Assembly: GCA_020152595.1 (NCBI GenBank)
Contig: JAIGNY010002788.1
Span: 77,001 to 141,000, forward strand
DNA from: Chiridota heheva
Lineage: Eukaryota > Echinodermata > Holothuroidea > Apodida > Chiridotidae
Direction: 5' to 3'
Length of the DNA: 64,000 nt
In this document: one piece after another, positions 13,101 through 26,889 of the stretch
Numbering within the stretch: position 1 is the stretch's first letter
How the letters are laid out: each line of letters starts with the position of its first letter
The notes under the pieces: model-generated
Databases searched by the model: none
Seen by the model: only the letters and a program-made list of their open reading frames with translations
Told to the model about the DNA's origin: nothing
Translations under genes and position numbers: made by a program

Positions 13101-16100
13101 ACCAAATATATCTAACACAATATGATATATTTTCCCGGCACTGTTCAATTACAAGCCTTTGAATGCCAATATGAAATACTGTATATCTTAGTTTCTGGTT
13201 TCTTCCCCCCCCCCCCTCCCCCATCTCTTCCCTTCTTCACACACACACACACACCAAAAATGAAATCAGACAAATAATGACATTACATCCTCACATTGCT
13301 CAAATTTTGTTGTGCATTTCATTAAAAATGTTCCAAACTTTTGATATTTACAAAAAAGGTATGACAGCAGAGTACTTGATAGTCCATGAGAGAAAATTAA
13401 ATTTTACCCATCAGAAAAGCTTTCAAATACTTTTCACTAGTTGATAAAGTCTAAAGTAAAAATGAAATAAAATAGTTTCTTCATGAAACTTTCAAACAAA
13501 ATGTCTAACTACTAAACTAATCCTTAATCCATGTTTCCTAACGACCTTTGCATACAAAATTTATATTTTGTGTTTTCGGGTTGAATAAAGCATGAATTGA
13601 TATGGAAAAAAGTTGTATGATCAATTTATAGTGCTTTCTTCCTACATCTAAAAATAAGGTTTATTTCTAGTCTTGTGATAAAACACTTTAAAGATCTTGC
13701 CGCCTCGAATATGTTGTTTTTTCACAAAGGTTTTATTTGAGAGAAAAAACAGCTTTTCGTACAGTCCATCAGCTTTATTGAATCGCTGTGACATTTTTGC
13801 GTAATAGCGTAACATTTAAGGCCTCATTTTCCCCACAAAAATACTCATTTTCAGCCATTCCGGGTGCAATTTTTTTTTTTTGGCTAAATTATTATGACAA
13901 ATCGGACATTAATCAGTTTTCTGGGAGTTTTTAATTGAAGTATGTGCAATTGTGGTCAAAATCAGAACAAATTGTGTTTTACTCCCATTGACCGTAACGA
14001 TAAGTACCCTAGGCTATAGATTAAATTTCAGGTGAGCCCTATAATCCGTAGTGAGATAAACACCTTACTCAGTAGGCACTACTTGCTTGGCAATACTTGC
14101 GGTACTGAGTGAGATAATGCACTACACACTCTTAACATTGAAAACCATTCTGACAACAATACATAATATAGCCATGAAATAGAAAACCCTACTCAAAACG
14201 GACAAAAGTACTTACGAGTTATGATTTTTATTTCATTAGCATCTTGAATCTTTAAAATATCTTTCAAACTGATTTACAAATAAAATGACGAACATTTTAT
14301 ATGTAAAAAGCATCTAAATTACGGAAAAAATGACATTCTGATCACTTCGCAAATCCCTCAGTATAGGAAATACGTACACAATTAGTGCATGTATCATCCA
14401 AGTGAGCTGGCAACTGCTATTTTGAAAATGCTTGTCAGTAAACGCTTTTCCCCAATTTCTTGCTCAAACAGCACGAGTAAGGAAAATTATTACATACAAC
14501 AATTTGCCGCCAATATTTTACCACAAGTTAATTAAAATTCATCCAAATTATGCAAGAAAATAAGAATCTTACTAGGTCAAAACACAATTTTTTTATCTCT
14601 TGGAAATGTTTAAACTTATTCGCCAGACCCGTTAGCTTTCTTGAAAACAATTATTAAGAATTTAGCCATTTTCACTTATCTTAATTGGTAACTAGAACTT
14701 ATCATATCACACCACTAAAGGAATAATTCATTTTGTCTATAGCACTAAAAAAGAATATAATAACAAAACTGAATGATGATTGTATAGTTCTGCTAATCGG
14801 CTAGTTCGTTAGCAAGCCTATTTTTGTATACCTTTTCAGGAGGAGCCGGGGAGGGGGCCGGGGAGGGGGCCGGGGAGGGGGCCTGCCCAGTGGTGAGGGG
14901 CCCGGGGAGGGGTCAGGTAACAGGGAGACCCAGAACATAACCTTTAACCAAAACATAATCACTATATAAAAGATATAAATATGGAAAAGGTAAAGTGGGG
15001 AATCAGGGCCCTTGCACCCCATAAGATTCCCGTCTATGATACAACAAATGATATTCCTCGTATAATTAAACGAAGTCTAAATATAGGCCATTTTTTTAAT
15101 TTTTAACGATCTGATTACAAATTTAAAATATCTCATGAATCATGACAAATAAGGACAAGAGATGGTAGCATATCATTACTTGATAAACGTAACCTCAGAA
15201 TTTAAATTAACAAATACAAAGTAAACAACAACACACTGACTATTTTACATATTTGAAATTTTCAGGTGCTTTTAAAATATCAATATGCAGTATTGTCATG
15301 CCATGTTTACAAGCTTCATGCATGTTTTTGCTGCTTTACTGTTTATGCTATAAAGTGTTATTATTCACATGCGCACGCAGTGTTCGATTTAATGTTATAC
15401 GCATGTTGACTTAACTGACGTTCCTTTGTTAGACAGCTTTTGAACTAATTAGGTACATCCAATAAGGCGCTGTTCGAAAGGTATAGTCCGCAGCAAAGAT
15501 CTTGCACAACACGCAACTTTTCATATAATAGTTTTCTTGATTAAACTCACTCCCAAAACGTAAGTGAACATCTCAATATAGTATCATTGCATATATCTAT
15601 TTATTTTGTATTATATCAAAGTGATCAATGAAGATAAAAGGCATTGTCAAAGGTTGACCTGAGAGATCGTCGCAAAAAGGCCTGTTTTAGTTATTCTAGC
15701 GTGTAGTCGAAATTCATCTACGCTTCTATGATAAGCCAATGCAGTAGTTTTAACATTAAAAAGTATATAAGATTGTCTGCTTATGTATAGTGTCTATAGT
15801 ATATACTACGGTCAGAATGTTAGCTGACTATATAATCCGAGGCACTTGAACTGTGGCAGTTCTTCAGGACAAGTTGGACAACCAACTAAATTGTGAAAAT
15901 AAGTAGCCTACTGTGACTTGATATTTAAATGATTATAGGAACAGAAGGGATTTTAGTCGATCTGTACTGGGTTTGAAATTGGGTAAACAAGACCTATTAT
16001 TGACAAGTGCTGTTTAGACATAAAGTAAGCTTATTTCGCGGAAGTGGTTAACTAGAAGTTCTTGTTTGAGATTAAGGTTATGTCTAATGTTACAAATACA

Positions 16101-16214
16101 AATGAAGTAGGCCCTACAAAGGAATAAGTTTTAATCTTAAAAATGATGTATTTAGGCCTACACATTATTGAACTTGAACAGATCTTCGCATCGAAAAGGC
16201 CGTATGGTGGTCAT
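7132..16214 (-). CDS. NAA20: N-alpha-acetyltransferase 20, NatB catalytic subunit
   Basis: NatB acetylates the N-termini of nascent proteins that begin Met-Asp, Met-Glu, Met-Asn or Met-Gln; NAA20 is the catalytic subunit and works with NAA25 at the ribosome. Coding exons in transcription order are 16214-16162, 12954-12930, 12218-12128, 11532-11397, 10681-10545 and 7217-7132. All junctions are GT-AG, phases agree, and the total is 528 nt (175 residues plus stop), close to the 178 residues of human NAA20. Visible landmarks are MTTIRPFRCEDLFKFNN at the start, NLDPLTETYGIPFYLQYLAHWPEYF, the acetyl-CoA-binding RRLGLA loop (Q/RxxGxG/A type), FFVDLFVRVSN, LGYTIYRRVLEYYSG, and the C-terminal DPVRPEDVE. 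Exon 2 is only 25 nt. The Met was chosen because it matches the family start. Intron 5 holds a satellite and intron 1 a G-rich minisatellite. Confidence 0.95.
7400..9510. repeat. ~297-bp tandem satellite in last NAA20 intron
   Basis: The anchor CCATGGG(C)TATC recurs at 7981, 8277, 8575 and 8872, giving periods of 296, 298 and 297 bp. The central copies (7980-8960) are nearly identical, including ACATGACATGAATCCAG and the run before AACAAGGCACATC. Flanking copies at about 7400-7980 and 8960-9510 are strongly diverged but keep words such as ATTAAGCC and CATTAATATGCA. This fits local homogenisation of a tandem array. There is no coding content. Confidence 0.9.
9523..9602. repeat. (ACAT)n/(CA)n microsatellite
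   Basis: CATACATACATACA-type repeats interrupted by CAGT and CTGT, ending in a CACACACACAC run. It lies in the last NAA20 intron. The open frame over it is simply the repeat translated. Confidence 0.9.
12955..16161 (-). other. NAA20 intron 1, mostly unremarkable
   Basis: This 3.2-kb intron holds short simple runs (a C-rich run near 13205-13221 followed by CA repeats) and the G-rich minisatellite at about 14838-14905. No other gene or recognisable transposon was seen on either strand. Confidence 0.5.
14838..14905. repeat. GGGGCCGGGGAGG minisatellite
   Basis: Three near-exact units of GGGGAGGGGGCC followed by a diverged unit, all G-rich on the + strand. Runs of four or five G spaced by one to three bases can form a G-quadruplex. 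The transcribed RNA of NAA20 would be C-rich here. Confidence 0.8.
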
Positions 16215-16799
16215 TTCTTCTTGCGAGAGTGACTACTTTCACAACTTTTGTCCGCTCTCTCGTCACAAATGTGGCTGATCACATTGCAATTGCATACATC
16301 TCACTATACTGCCAGAGAGCGTGCGTCCTATAATACCTCAGTACATGATACTTTTTGTTTCGTCCTCCATCCGTGTTGGTTCGTAGTGTGGGCAGTAGAT
16401 ATGTCGGTACATTGAACATTGGAGTCAATAAAAAAATAATCAAACTGCAAATAAAAAAAAAAAAAAATTCTTTACAGTTAAAAATTAATTACATTTATAT
16501 CAGTTTTAATCATAACTTGTCTTTCTAACCAAGACTAACGTTAATTTTATTTCTAACAAGAACACAAAAACAAGGATTTCTTTTTACAGTACATACAGGA
16601 CGACAATACTTTAGCACAGCGTTAGATTGTAGACAGGCATGTATCTCACCTGATAAGTATATTTTGAGAAAAATATTACGCGAACAACCCTTTTGATTAG
16701 TAATCAATGATTAAAACTAGTAGATGTCTTAAACAATTTCAGTAAACCTAAAATAATGTGTTATCTTAAATATGCCAGTTGTTGTTAAACAGTCTGAAG
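16215..16799. other. Upstream region of NAA20
   Basis: This should contain the NAA20 5' UTR and promoter (transcribed leftward), because the start codon is at 16214-16212. I see no clear TATA box. The right limit is the target duplication (16791-16799) of the neighbouring DNA transposon. Confidence 0.35.
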
Positions 16800-18374
16800 G
16801 CAATCGACATAATCTTCAACCGGGTGTCTTTTTATGACGTCATTTTGACGTCATTTCTCTTTATGGCTTTTTGACGTCTTTCTTGTTACGGCAGCTTACA
16901 CAGAGTGATGTCGTACTAAAGTCGCAAATTATAACGCAAACGCCACTATGATTCTGCGCACACCGTCATGTGATACATCACCTGATTAAAGTTTTTGTGA
17001 ATTTCCTGCGCGATATCCTGAAACTTTTTACTTTGTTAATATCTAAATGTTTGTTTCCCGCGTCCCACGCACGTTAACAGCAGTAACACTAGCGTTGGCC
17101 ACATCTCCCTGGTTAGTTGTATCCATAGGCAGCAAGCTTACTATACAACTATGAATGATAGCTAATTCTAAATAGCGTTTGTTATGGAGTCTGAGGTACT
17201 ATTAAATGGATAGTGTGTCATTTATTTTGTATGACAGCACTGAATAGGTGGAGGAGTGATTTCATCAGGTGTCATACAAGTGCTTGGAACCCAAGTTGTT
17301 GAATGGAAGTAGAATGGCCTAGACTATCTGGGGTCTAAGATTAGGCTATACTTAATAATTAGCCCCTCTACTTAATAATTAGTCCCCGCCCCACGGGGTG
17401 GGGGGTGAATGGGGTGAATGGGGTGAATGGGGTCAGTGACATATGGTTTTGGTATTCAGGGTAGTTCGTGATTTGGGTGAGGGGGTGATTTGGGATTCGG
17501 AGGGGGTGATAGAATTTGGGATTCAGAAGGGTGGGTCCGTGATAGGATTTGGGTGGGGTTCCGTATAATGCCAAAACTTCCTTACCTACCGTTAACAGGG
17601 TTAATTTAGCATTTGTGACTGCAGTTTAAATTCTTGCAGATCATCATAAGTTGAAGAAAATATTATGGGATATATTTTTTATTGGGAGTAGGCCTAGGCC
17701 TACAATTTTGACAAAACGGCTGGAACACTTCAGCTTTTGAGATCTTCATATGTTATAGTGCCATGTTTCTTTAATATTTTGCCGAGAATTGTAACCCCCT
17801 ATCCTCCCTTTCAATGTTAAATGTATTCCTTTCTTAACGTAAATTTCCAGGAAAAACAGTAACAATAGCCAATATTGAATGGGATGGGGGGAGGACAATT
17901 ATTATAGTGAGTTAGGGGAGGGGGACACTGACGGCGTCAATGAAATTATTAAAACGTGCTTATGTACAACATCTCTACACATCGGCTTAAAAAAAAAAGA
18001 AGACCAAAACCGCTGGTGACCCCCTATCGAAAGTCCTTTTTGGAAAACATCACAAAATATCCCAAATCTATAACATTCTGGTACAAAAAGGACCCCGATC
18101 TTGACTCTTTCATCATCGCTTTCAATATTGAGAATGATTAGTTCCGTTTTACACTAATTCACTAAGTTCAGCCTTCACCGCCCGTAGTCAGTAGTCGTCT
18201 CGCAATTGACCACAGACCCACGTGTGTTTACATGCCGCGCGAGTGTTCATTCTGTCATTGTTCAATATTACGAGAATCTTATAAAAAATTACGTCATTGT
18301 TCTAAAAGCGTTTACTCTGCTATGACGTCATAAAAAGACACCCGGTTGAAGATTATGTCGATTGCAGTCTGAAG
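16791..18374. mobile_element. Non-autonomous DNA transposon, 43-bp TIRs, 9-bp TSD
   Basis: The element runs 16800-18365 (1566 bp). Its left end GCAATCGACATAATCTTC... (16800-16842) is an exact reverse complement of 18323-18365, giving a perfect 43-bp terminal inverted repeat ending in TGACGTCA. Both sides are flanked by the same 9 bases, AGTCTGAAG (16791-16799 and 18366-18374). A 9-bp duplication fits Mutator-like (8-10 bp) or Merlin-like (8-9 bp) elements; the family is not settled. No transposase is visible. The longest internal frame (17956-18141, 61 codons, basic start KKKRRPKP) matches nothing I recognise. The opposite-strand frame at 17368-17574 reads through a GAATGGGGT repeat. Confidence 0.9.
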
Positions 18375-20282
18375 CTAGGTAATGCGTATGTACACCATTA
18401 CTTAGTTTACGCTAGTTTACATAAACGCTGACAAATATGGGCAATAATTGTAGTTTTATTTAGGAACAAGTATAAGTTGCCCAACAAATCTTATTTTATT
18501 CAGACATGTATGTAGCGATTTAATGCTTTCAAAAAGCGTTGCCGGGGTAATCTTGGGTTATTGTGTTGCCTAGCCAGGCTACACTAACGTTAGTGTAACT
18601 TCGGCCTACATTGTGTGAAACCACTTGCAATTTGATAGCATAACGTTAGGGCTATGTACATTACCATGGTATTGACTTGTAAATGGCTGTCATGATAAAA
18701 AGGCCATGCGTGAGATGCAGCATTACAATTGTTAGCTAGGGTGGGTGGGATGAGACCAATGTAGGACTAGGTCTAATTAGTTTTATAGTTGGTTATCAAC
18801 AAAATACCCATCAAATTAAGTCTAAACAGACTGACCAACTGGCAGATAGGTGTGTATAAAACAAATTTCAAGTAAGTTAAGTGCCAACTTGTTTAGATAG
18901 GTAGAGATACAGTAGGCCTAGATTAAATTGCTCACCTATTACTTTTATTTCTATTTTAATAAACTTTTAAGTTTTTAGTTTCATTCACACTTTTCTGTTT
19001 AACATCATTTAGCAACATTTGCAAGCCCTAAATTCATAAAGTTTAAATCAAAAAATAATCATAAAGCTCTTTGGAATATGCCCATATGTTGTGTTGCAGC
19101 CTGCATTTTTTATTCTATGTGTATTACTTATTTAAGTTGCTTTCAATTTGTTTGCAAAAGTTTCTCAAGCCCTCAAGTTGGGAAGATAAAAAAGCTCCAC
19201 TTGAAAATTTTGCTAAATGCAATTTCTCTTCTCATTGATAGGCAATCTTTAGCTCTGCTTTCTTTTGTTTTTGCTTGGTATCCAATGAACAAATTATTAC
19301 AGTACAATAGTGTTTCAACTTTTATGTTGTATGATTGTTAAAAATCATTGTCTGTACTACAGAGTCACGATTATTTGTTGCAATGTAAATTAATTTTGTA
19401 CCAAATATTAGTGAGCTGAATACCTGTATATCATTTTGTAGTACACAATACCTTGCCCAAATGTTTTCTTACTCCAGGCACATGTATAATGATTTTTCTT
19501 GATATTGGAATGTACTATTATCAGGTTACGAGGATATGACATGGTAATTTTAGTGTACCTTTTTATACATAAACTTTTGTCTGTCTAACCAAAAAAAAAG
19601 ACACAAACCCCAAGTGAAAATTCAACATGAAAACCAGCAGACCAGGCTTTTATTTGCAGTAAACAGACATAAAAAATCAGTCTTTTACTAGGCTTAACTC
19701 AATTGGATATAGGCCACACTTTACAACCATGGGGATCTATAGTTGTTAGACTGCATAGGAAGAAGCTCAGATTTTGTTCATTTCTGTTTCTTTCTTAAAA
19801 ACTCATATTGTGAAATAATAACATACTGTGGTATATCTATACCTACATCAACATCACTTCACAAAGTTTGCTGATTTCAGCTAAAGCTGTAGTGATAAGT
19901 ACAGTGGAGGACTTATGGCAGTACGTTCATCCACAGAAGATGTCTCATAAGGAAACTGTCAGAAATGTTTGTAAAGTTGATTACCAGTTGTTAAAGTTAA
20001 ATTTATACAGGTGATCATTGCAGAAAATCAAAATTGTAATGTCAAAGCTTGTAAATTTTTACCTCCACAATGAAGTCTCAATTCCTCTATCATAAATGTA
20101 CATGAAAATTTATAGGAATGATTTTTAGAAGTTATTGGCAGAATAATGTGTTGATCTCTTTTTAAAACCTGAATTTACACATCATTTCACGTAACCTGTA
20201 CCAGTTACTCGAGTTAATCGATGTATATTTCCTGTATTATTTACAAATTATTCTTTCTTTACCCTACACACAATTGAATTAT
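18375..20282. other. Intergenic, nothing recognised
   Basis: AT-rich sequence with several TAGGCCT words. A short frame at 19078-19341 has no recognisable domain. I see no RNA gene or mobile-element end in it. Confidence 0.4.
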
Positions 20283-20816
20283 TTAAAGAGGCGATATCGT
20301 CATATGTGCACAATATTTAGAATTCCTTTCAAATTTTTTGATTGGTTGAAATTTTGCTGCGCGATTTGTTGTCTCGTATTGCAAGGTATATACTTATTTA
20401 AAACGCTTTAAGGTCACCAAACGAAATAGCCCAAATGGTTGCGGCGATCGCATGTAACATTTTTTTTTCAAATCATGTCGTGAGTTCAAGCCCCGTAAAA
20501 TCGTTTATTTTGACTTTTTGCTTTTTCTTTTTTTTTTTTTTCTCAGTAATTTTCATTTAGTGACTATCATTGTAGTATTATAATACTAAAATTTCACTTT
20601 CGCTTTCTGACAAAAAAGCATTGAAAAAAACAAATAAGTTTCTCGTCACAGTAACGTAATGCGCTGTGTATGTAATTCTGCACACACAACGTACATGCTA
20701 GTGTCTGGCTGCACTGTGTGGTACAAACAGACAAAGGATCAGATCTTGCCTCCACAACCGGAAGTGACGTCAAAATATAGTATCCCCCATTTTACTGAGA
20801 CGAGCCTCCTCTTTAA
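20283..20816. mobile_element. TTAA-flanked MITE-like element with tRNA-like segment
   Basis: TTAA at 20283-20286 and 20813-20816 encloses a 526-bp element. Its ends are imperfect inverted repeats: AGAGGCGATATCGTC on the left, AGAGGAGGCTCGTC as reverse complement on the right. TTAA duplications are used by piggyBac and Kolobok families. Inside, about 20413-20495, lies a tRNA-like segment with a box-A-like TAGCCCAAATGG and a box-B-like GAGTTCAAGCC. It is either a SINE within a MITE or a composite. The short TIR and tRNA match are moderate evidence only. Confidence 0.55.
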
Positions 20817-23800
20817 CTGTTCACTACCACAAAGTTAATAGGTTTGAGATGGGTATGGCAAACTACCAATTCATTGGGTTGAACCACATAATCTGATAAT
20901 AAGACTTAATAGCTTTTCCTGACAAAATGAGCCCAACAATAATTGCATGTGTCATAGAGCTGGTGTGTGAGTTATTTGCCTCCACCTTATGTTTGGCATG
21001 AATAATGTTCCCTTCACAAATATCCAAATATGGGTTATTTCATTTCCAGTATTTATGAATTCTTTGCCAAGTTTTGTTTAAAGTCAAGCAATATACACAA
21101 CAAATCACCAGGCGAATTAAGTAGGTTTGGGCAGCTAATTTGAAACAAATTATAGCCTGAATTCTTGTTAATGTTAGTCAAGTTCTAACTTGCTTGTAAT
21201 CTTACAAGAATGCAGCTATTAGTCATATCCCACAATACACTTTTTGACATCACTGGTGGCGTTCGTGAGGCCACAGACCAGTAAACAACAGCAATCCTAC
21301 AATGTCAGCATACAGAAACGGGTTAAAGTGAAAGAAATTATGGCCAACCGATGGTAAATGATTCGAATCCATAACTAACAAGAATGTAGCCTTTTTGTAG
21401 GCCTAACGGCTAGGTCTGAATTTGAATAGGTTAAGTTGGCAACTTGAATTCTTCAACCTTTTTTATACTAGCCTACCCGGTAATCCCGAGCCTAAACTAT
21501 GCTTTGATAACTAGGCCTAGATCCAACTTACTTAATATTACATAGTAAATCTCTAGAATCACCGATGTCTGACTGCGTAAGCCTAGCTTTTATAAGATAA
21601 AAACAGGCAGACTACAATTACTACGGAACCGGGGGTGTACAGGTGGCTAGGGCCCATCGCTAAAGTTATTCGTTAAACAGGCCTGTGCTGTTAGCCGACC
21701 TTCACCAACTAGGCTAGGGCCTAGGCGTAATGCATAACGACTTCGATAAGGTTAGACAGTAATTTCTTTAAAATGCTATAACCTTTCAATCTGCCATGTT
21801 CAGACGTAAAACAATGATTAATAAACAGATGGTATCGCACTGTACCGTACCGGTATCGCAAAAAGTATTTGCACTATGTGCCTGGATTGTCATTTTTTTT
21901 TCGCTTTTGATCTATGGATGACGTCAAAATCAAATTTGTTGTATTAATGACTTATACAATTATTAGTTTATTGAATTAAAAGTGCACAAAAAGTAACAAT
22001 AAAATTAAAATATTGTGAAGATTTTTTTTTAAATCAACCATTTCTCTAGAATATTTAATTAACACTTTTCTTTAGTATGTACTATTTTCTAAATGCTTGA
22101 CTCTCTACTGCCCCCACTTGGAACCAATATTGGTGGGTGACTTAAAAAGTATCACGATTTTGTAACACTGTAGGTATAGGAGTTTCGACTCTCGGCCATT
22201 GGCCTATATGAAATATAGGCCGAATGACGTCACGCTTTCTAGTACTGCAGTGTGCCCTACATGCTATTCACGTGGTCGGAAATGTGACCTGAGGTCATCA
22301 GACCGCATATCAACCGCGCGCATTGACCCCGCATTGGAGTGAAAACAAAGTGATCAGCTGTCTTTGTTTATATGCCATACGTACCGCACGCAGTGAACGC
22401 ATACGGACTTGCTCACGTGTATCGCCCAAAGGTTTGTTGTCGCTTCAGAAAATGACAAATTCTTCCGGATGTGAATACACACTACATGCAATACTGTGTA
22501 CAGCCGATGCATATGCGTACAGTACAGTCTTACATAACAACATAGTCGGGGCATGCAGGGGGCCTGCCCCGGGGAAATAGCTAATAATAACAGCTAATAA
22601 TAATAACTATTAGGGGGCTCTTAAAACTGTTGACCCCAGACTTTACGGGACACAAGTTCATGTGCCATGATGTGATTCAAACATAGGACTGGTAATAGGT
22701 CTTGCACTTTCGGAATTTAAAGTGGCACAAAAATTGTACAATTTAGTACATAATACCCCCTAAAATCACATATTTGACCTCTGACCTTGGGCAATATCTT
22801 CCAATTCTTTCCTTTTGCGTTGCAGTGTATTATAGCATGGAAATACTATTTGGAAAATAGTATCTCCATGATTATAGGAAAGAGGAGAATTAGGTCCCGT
22901 CAAGTTGAGTTATACGTGAAAGAACGCGTGACTGAAATGAGTGTAAGCTGTCTTTGTTCATTTGTTGAATGACCTGTGGTAGGGCTACAAGAACCATCAC
23001 AAATGTACAATATTTACGGAATAAAGCCAAATAAAAGGGAGCATTGCAGTTTATTCCGTTTGTATAACTTTGTGTTGTAGTATTTTGGGAGAGGGGAGAA
23101 TAAGAATTCTACCCTTTTGTGTCGCAGTATATATGGGAGAAAGGGGAATTAAAATTCACCTTTTTGTGTTGCATCATATTTGGAATTCTCCCCTTTTGCA
23201 TTGTGCTGTGGAAAAATGAAGAATTAGACTAGGTCCCCTTACGTTACATGTGAAAGAAATTGGCTTTGTTTACAGCTGGAAACATGACCTTGCTATATGA
23301 CCGTTACTGCGATATTATTAATTTCTGAGGACTTGACCCGGAAGGTCGAATTGAGCATTTCGGGGTTTGTAAAACGATAACTCCCGAATGAATACGGATA
23401 ATTCAAATTGCTCTAACTTATGCAGTTTTAACGTTCGTCACTAAAGCAGAAGATCAGATGACGTACAAGACATTATATTTCGGGTTAAATCGGGATCTGA
23501 GCATTTTCAGTCTCAGTAAAGTTCCCAAAATAAAGATTTTTCGTGGCCCACTTTGTGATGATCTTTGTAAAGGTAAGATTCGTCACTCGATTTCTGATCT
23601 GTGTAAGTCACTTTTCCTCATAGCAGACAACTTTTTATTAGGCTCAATATGCTCTTATAAAGTTAACTATTAGTATCGTAAAATTTAAGCCACTTTTAAG
23701 TACTTTTAGTGGGTGACAATGCTCAGGAAAAAGCCTGTCCAAATTGTCTTTTTGGACCTAATTTTCTTCCTAAGGTGATAAGGTGTGGCTTTTCTGTAAT

Positions 23801-24029
23801 AGCACTAGCTTGCTATTATGGCAATGCATTAAGACAGGACGGAATTATGCAAAATAAAGCATACATTCACAGCCCGCATCATTCCCGTGTTAGATTGCCC
23901 TTAGTATTGATATTCTTACTAAAATCTTACCTAATGATTGATATTTTTAGTTTTTTTTAAATGTAAGCATGCTGTACAACATTGATAATAATTTGCTAAG
24001 TTATAATATTACTCATTCTTTTTGAGCAA
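20817..24029. other. Intergenic, no gene recognised
   Basis: From about 22790 to 23220 a degenerate repeat of roughly 100-bp spacing is visible, built on CCTTTTGTGTTGCAGTATAT-like words. 22180-22600 is richer in CG and has TGACGTCA-type and CACGTG words, so it might be regulatory. No coding exon with a recognisable domain was found. The frame at 22323-22580 is not convincing. Confidence 0.35.
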
Positions 24030-24500
24030 CATTAATAATAATAATAATAATAATAAAGCGCCGAAATCCAGAAAAAAATATCTGTTCACGGCGCTGTACA
24101 AAATTGATTGTTCGAAAAATGAAGATCAAAAAGATAAGTTTTCAGTTGTCTTTTAAATGATTCCAGTGTTGGAGAAAATCTCAGGTGGCGAGGCAGTGAA
24201 TTCCAAAGCTTGGGTGCAGAGGCAGAAAAAAAAATATCACCAAATTGTATTCTTGTTGTCAGCTGTAATAGTTGATAAGAGTCACCAGAACGTAGGGTGC
24301 GACTCGGGGTATATCTTGAAATGAGATTGGAGAGATAAACTGGAGCTGTGCAATGAACCACAAATCGATAGGTAAAAAGGATAGGCCGGGTGTGATATGC
24401 TCAGTTCGTCTGGGATTAGACATAAGCCGGGCAACATTCTTAAGAGCAACTGCATATTTAACACAATCTAGGAAGTATCCCCCTTTAGTTTGCGTTTCCC
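24030..24500 (-). mobile_element. CR1/L2-type LINE 3' fragment
   Basis: The minus strand encodes the typical C-terminal tail of CR1/L2 polyproteins: APVYLSNLISRYTPSR, LRSGDSYQLL, then APKLWNSLPRHLR and SLESFKRQLKTYLFDL-like sequence (24361-24086). The 3' end carries GGCGCTTTATTATTATTA (24062-24030), the simple-repeat tail of this group. The 5' part is missing and the sequence above 24361 continues in other frames. It is a short dead copy. Confidence 0.8.
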
Positions 24501-26400
<1,900 letters not shown>

Positions 26401-26401
26401 A

Positions 26402-26723
26402 AGAGGCCGCTATACAGACCCTGACCAATCAGAAGCCAGCATTGGTATCACGTGTTAGTTCATTTGCAATGCTGGCTTCTGATTGGTTCGGGTCTATATA
26501 AGTGGCCTCTGAGATTTTTTCCTCTGGGTCATCAGATTGTTTTACAGGATATTCTCAATTGTCCTGCAGTCCTTTTAACGAAGTGTATAGTTCATTTGCA
26601 ATGCTAACTTCTGTTTAGTCACTACCTGTATTGTGGCCCCTGAAATTTTTCCTCTGGGTCATCGGATTGCCGTCACAGGATATTTTCGATTGTTTTGCAA
26701 AGTCCTTTTAACGAGGTGTATAG
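26402..26723. promoter_or_regulatory. Palindromic CCAAT/TATA promoter-like unit
   Basis: Left arm 26402-26444 and right arm 26467-26510 are inverted copies (about 39 of 44 positions agree). Each arm carries a CCAAT box (CCAATCAGAAGCC) and, farther out, a TATA-like word; the right one is a full TATATAAG at 26495-26502, the left one reads CTGTATAG. The layout is that of a bidirectional promoter. The right half is also tandemly duplicated with a 132-bp period (26457-26588 and 26589-26723); the second copy has lost CCAAT and TATA but keeps CCTCTGGGTCATC. It lies just upstream of the Polinton-like fossil, transcribed rightward, and could be that element's promoter. Function is inferred only. Confidence 0.5.
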
Positions 26724-26889
26724 CTTTTACTGACTGGGTGTGTCGGGTGATTGTAAAGTACCTCAAACGTAAAATTATAAAATTTCTTTTTGTAGGTCTC
26801 TCTTAATATATAAAACATGTCGTACATGATAAGGATCATTTACGATGACGTCGCATAACGACACCGTTAGACGGGACGTTGATACGCTC

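Noticed and set aside
17368-17574. Minus-strand frame with TPFTPFTPF inside the TIR element
   Set aside because: Low-complexity GAATGGGGT repeat; not a transposase.
22323-22580. 85-codon plus-strand frame rich in Cys and Arg
   Set aside because: No domain, no splice context, and an equally long frame on the opposite strand.
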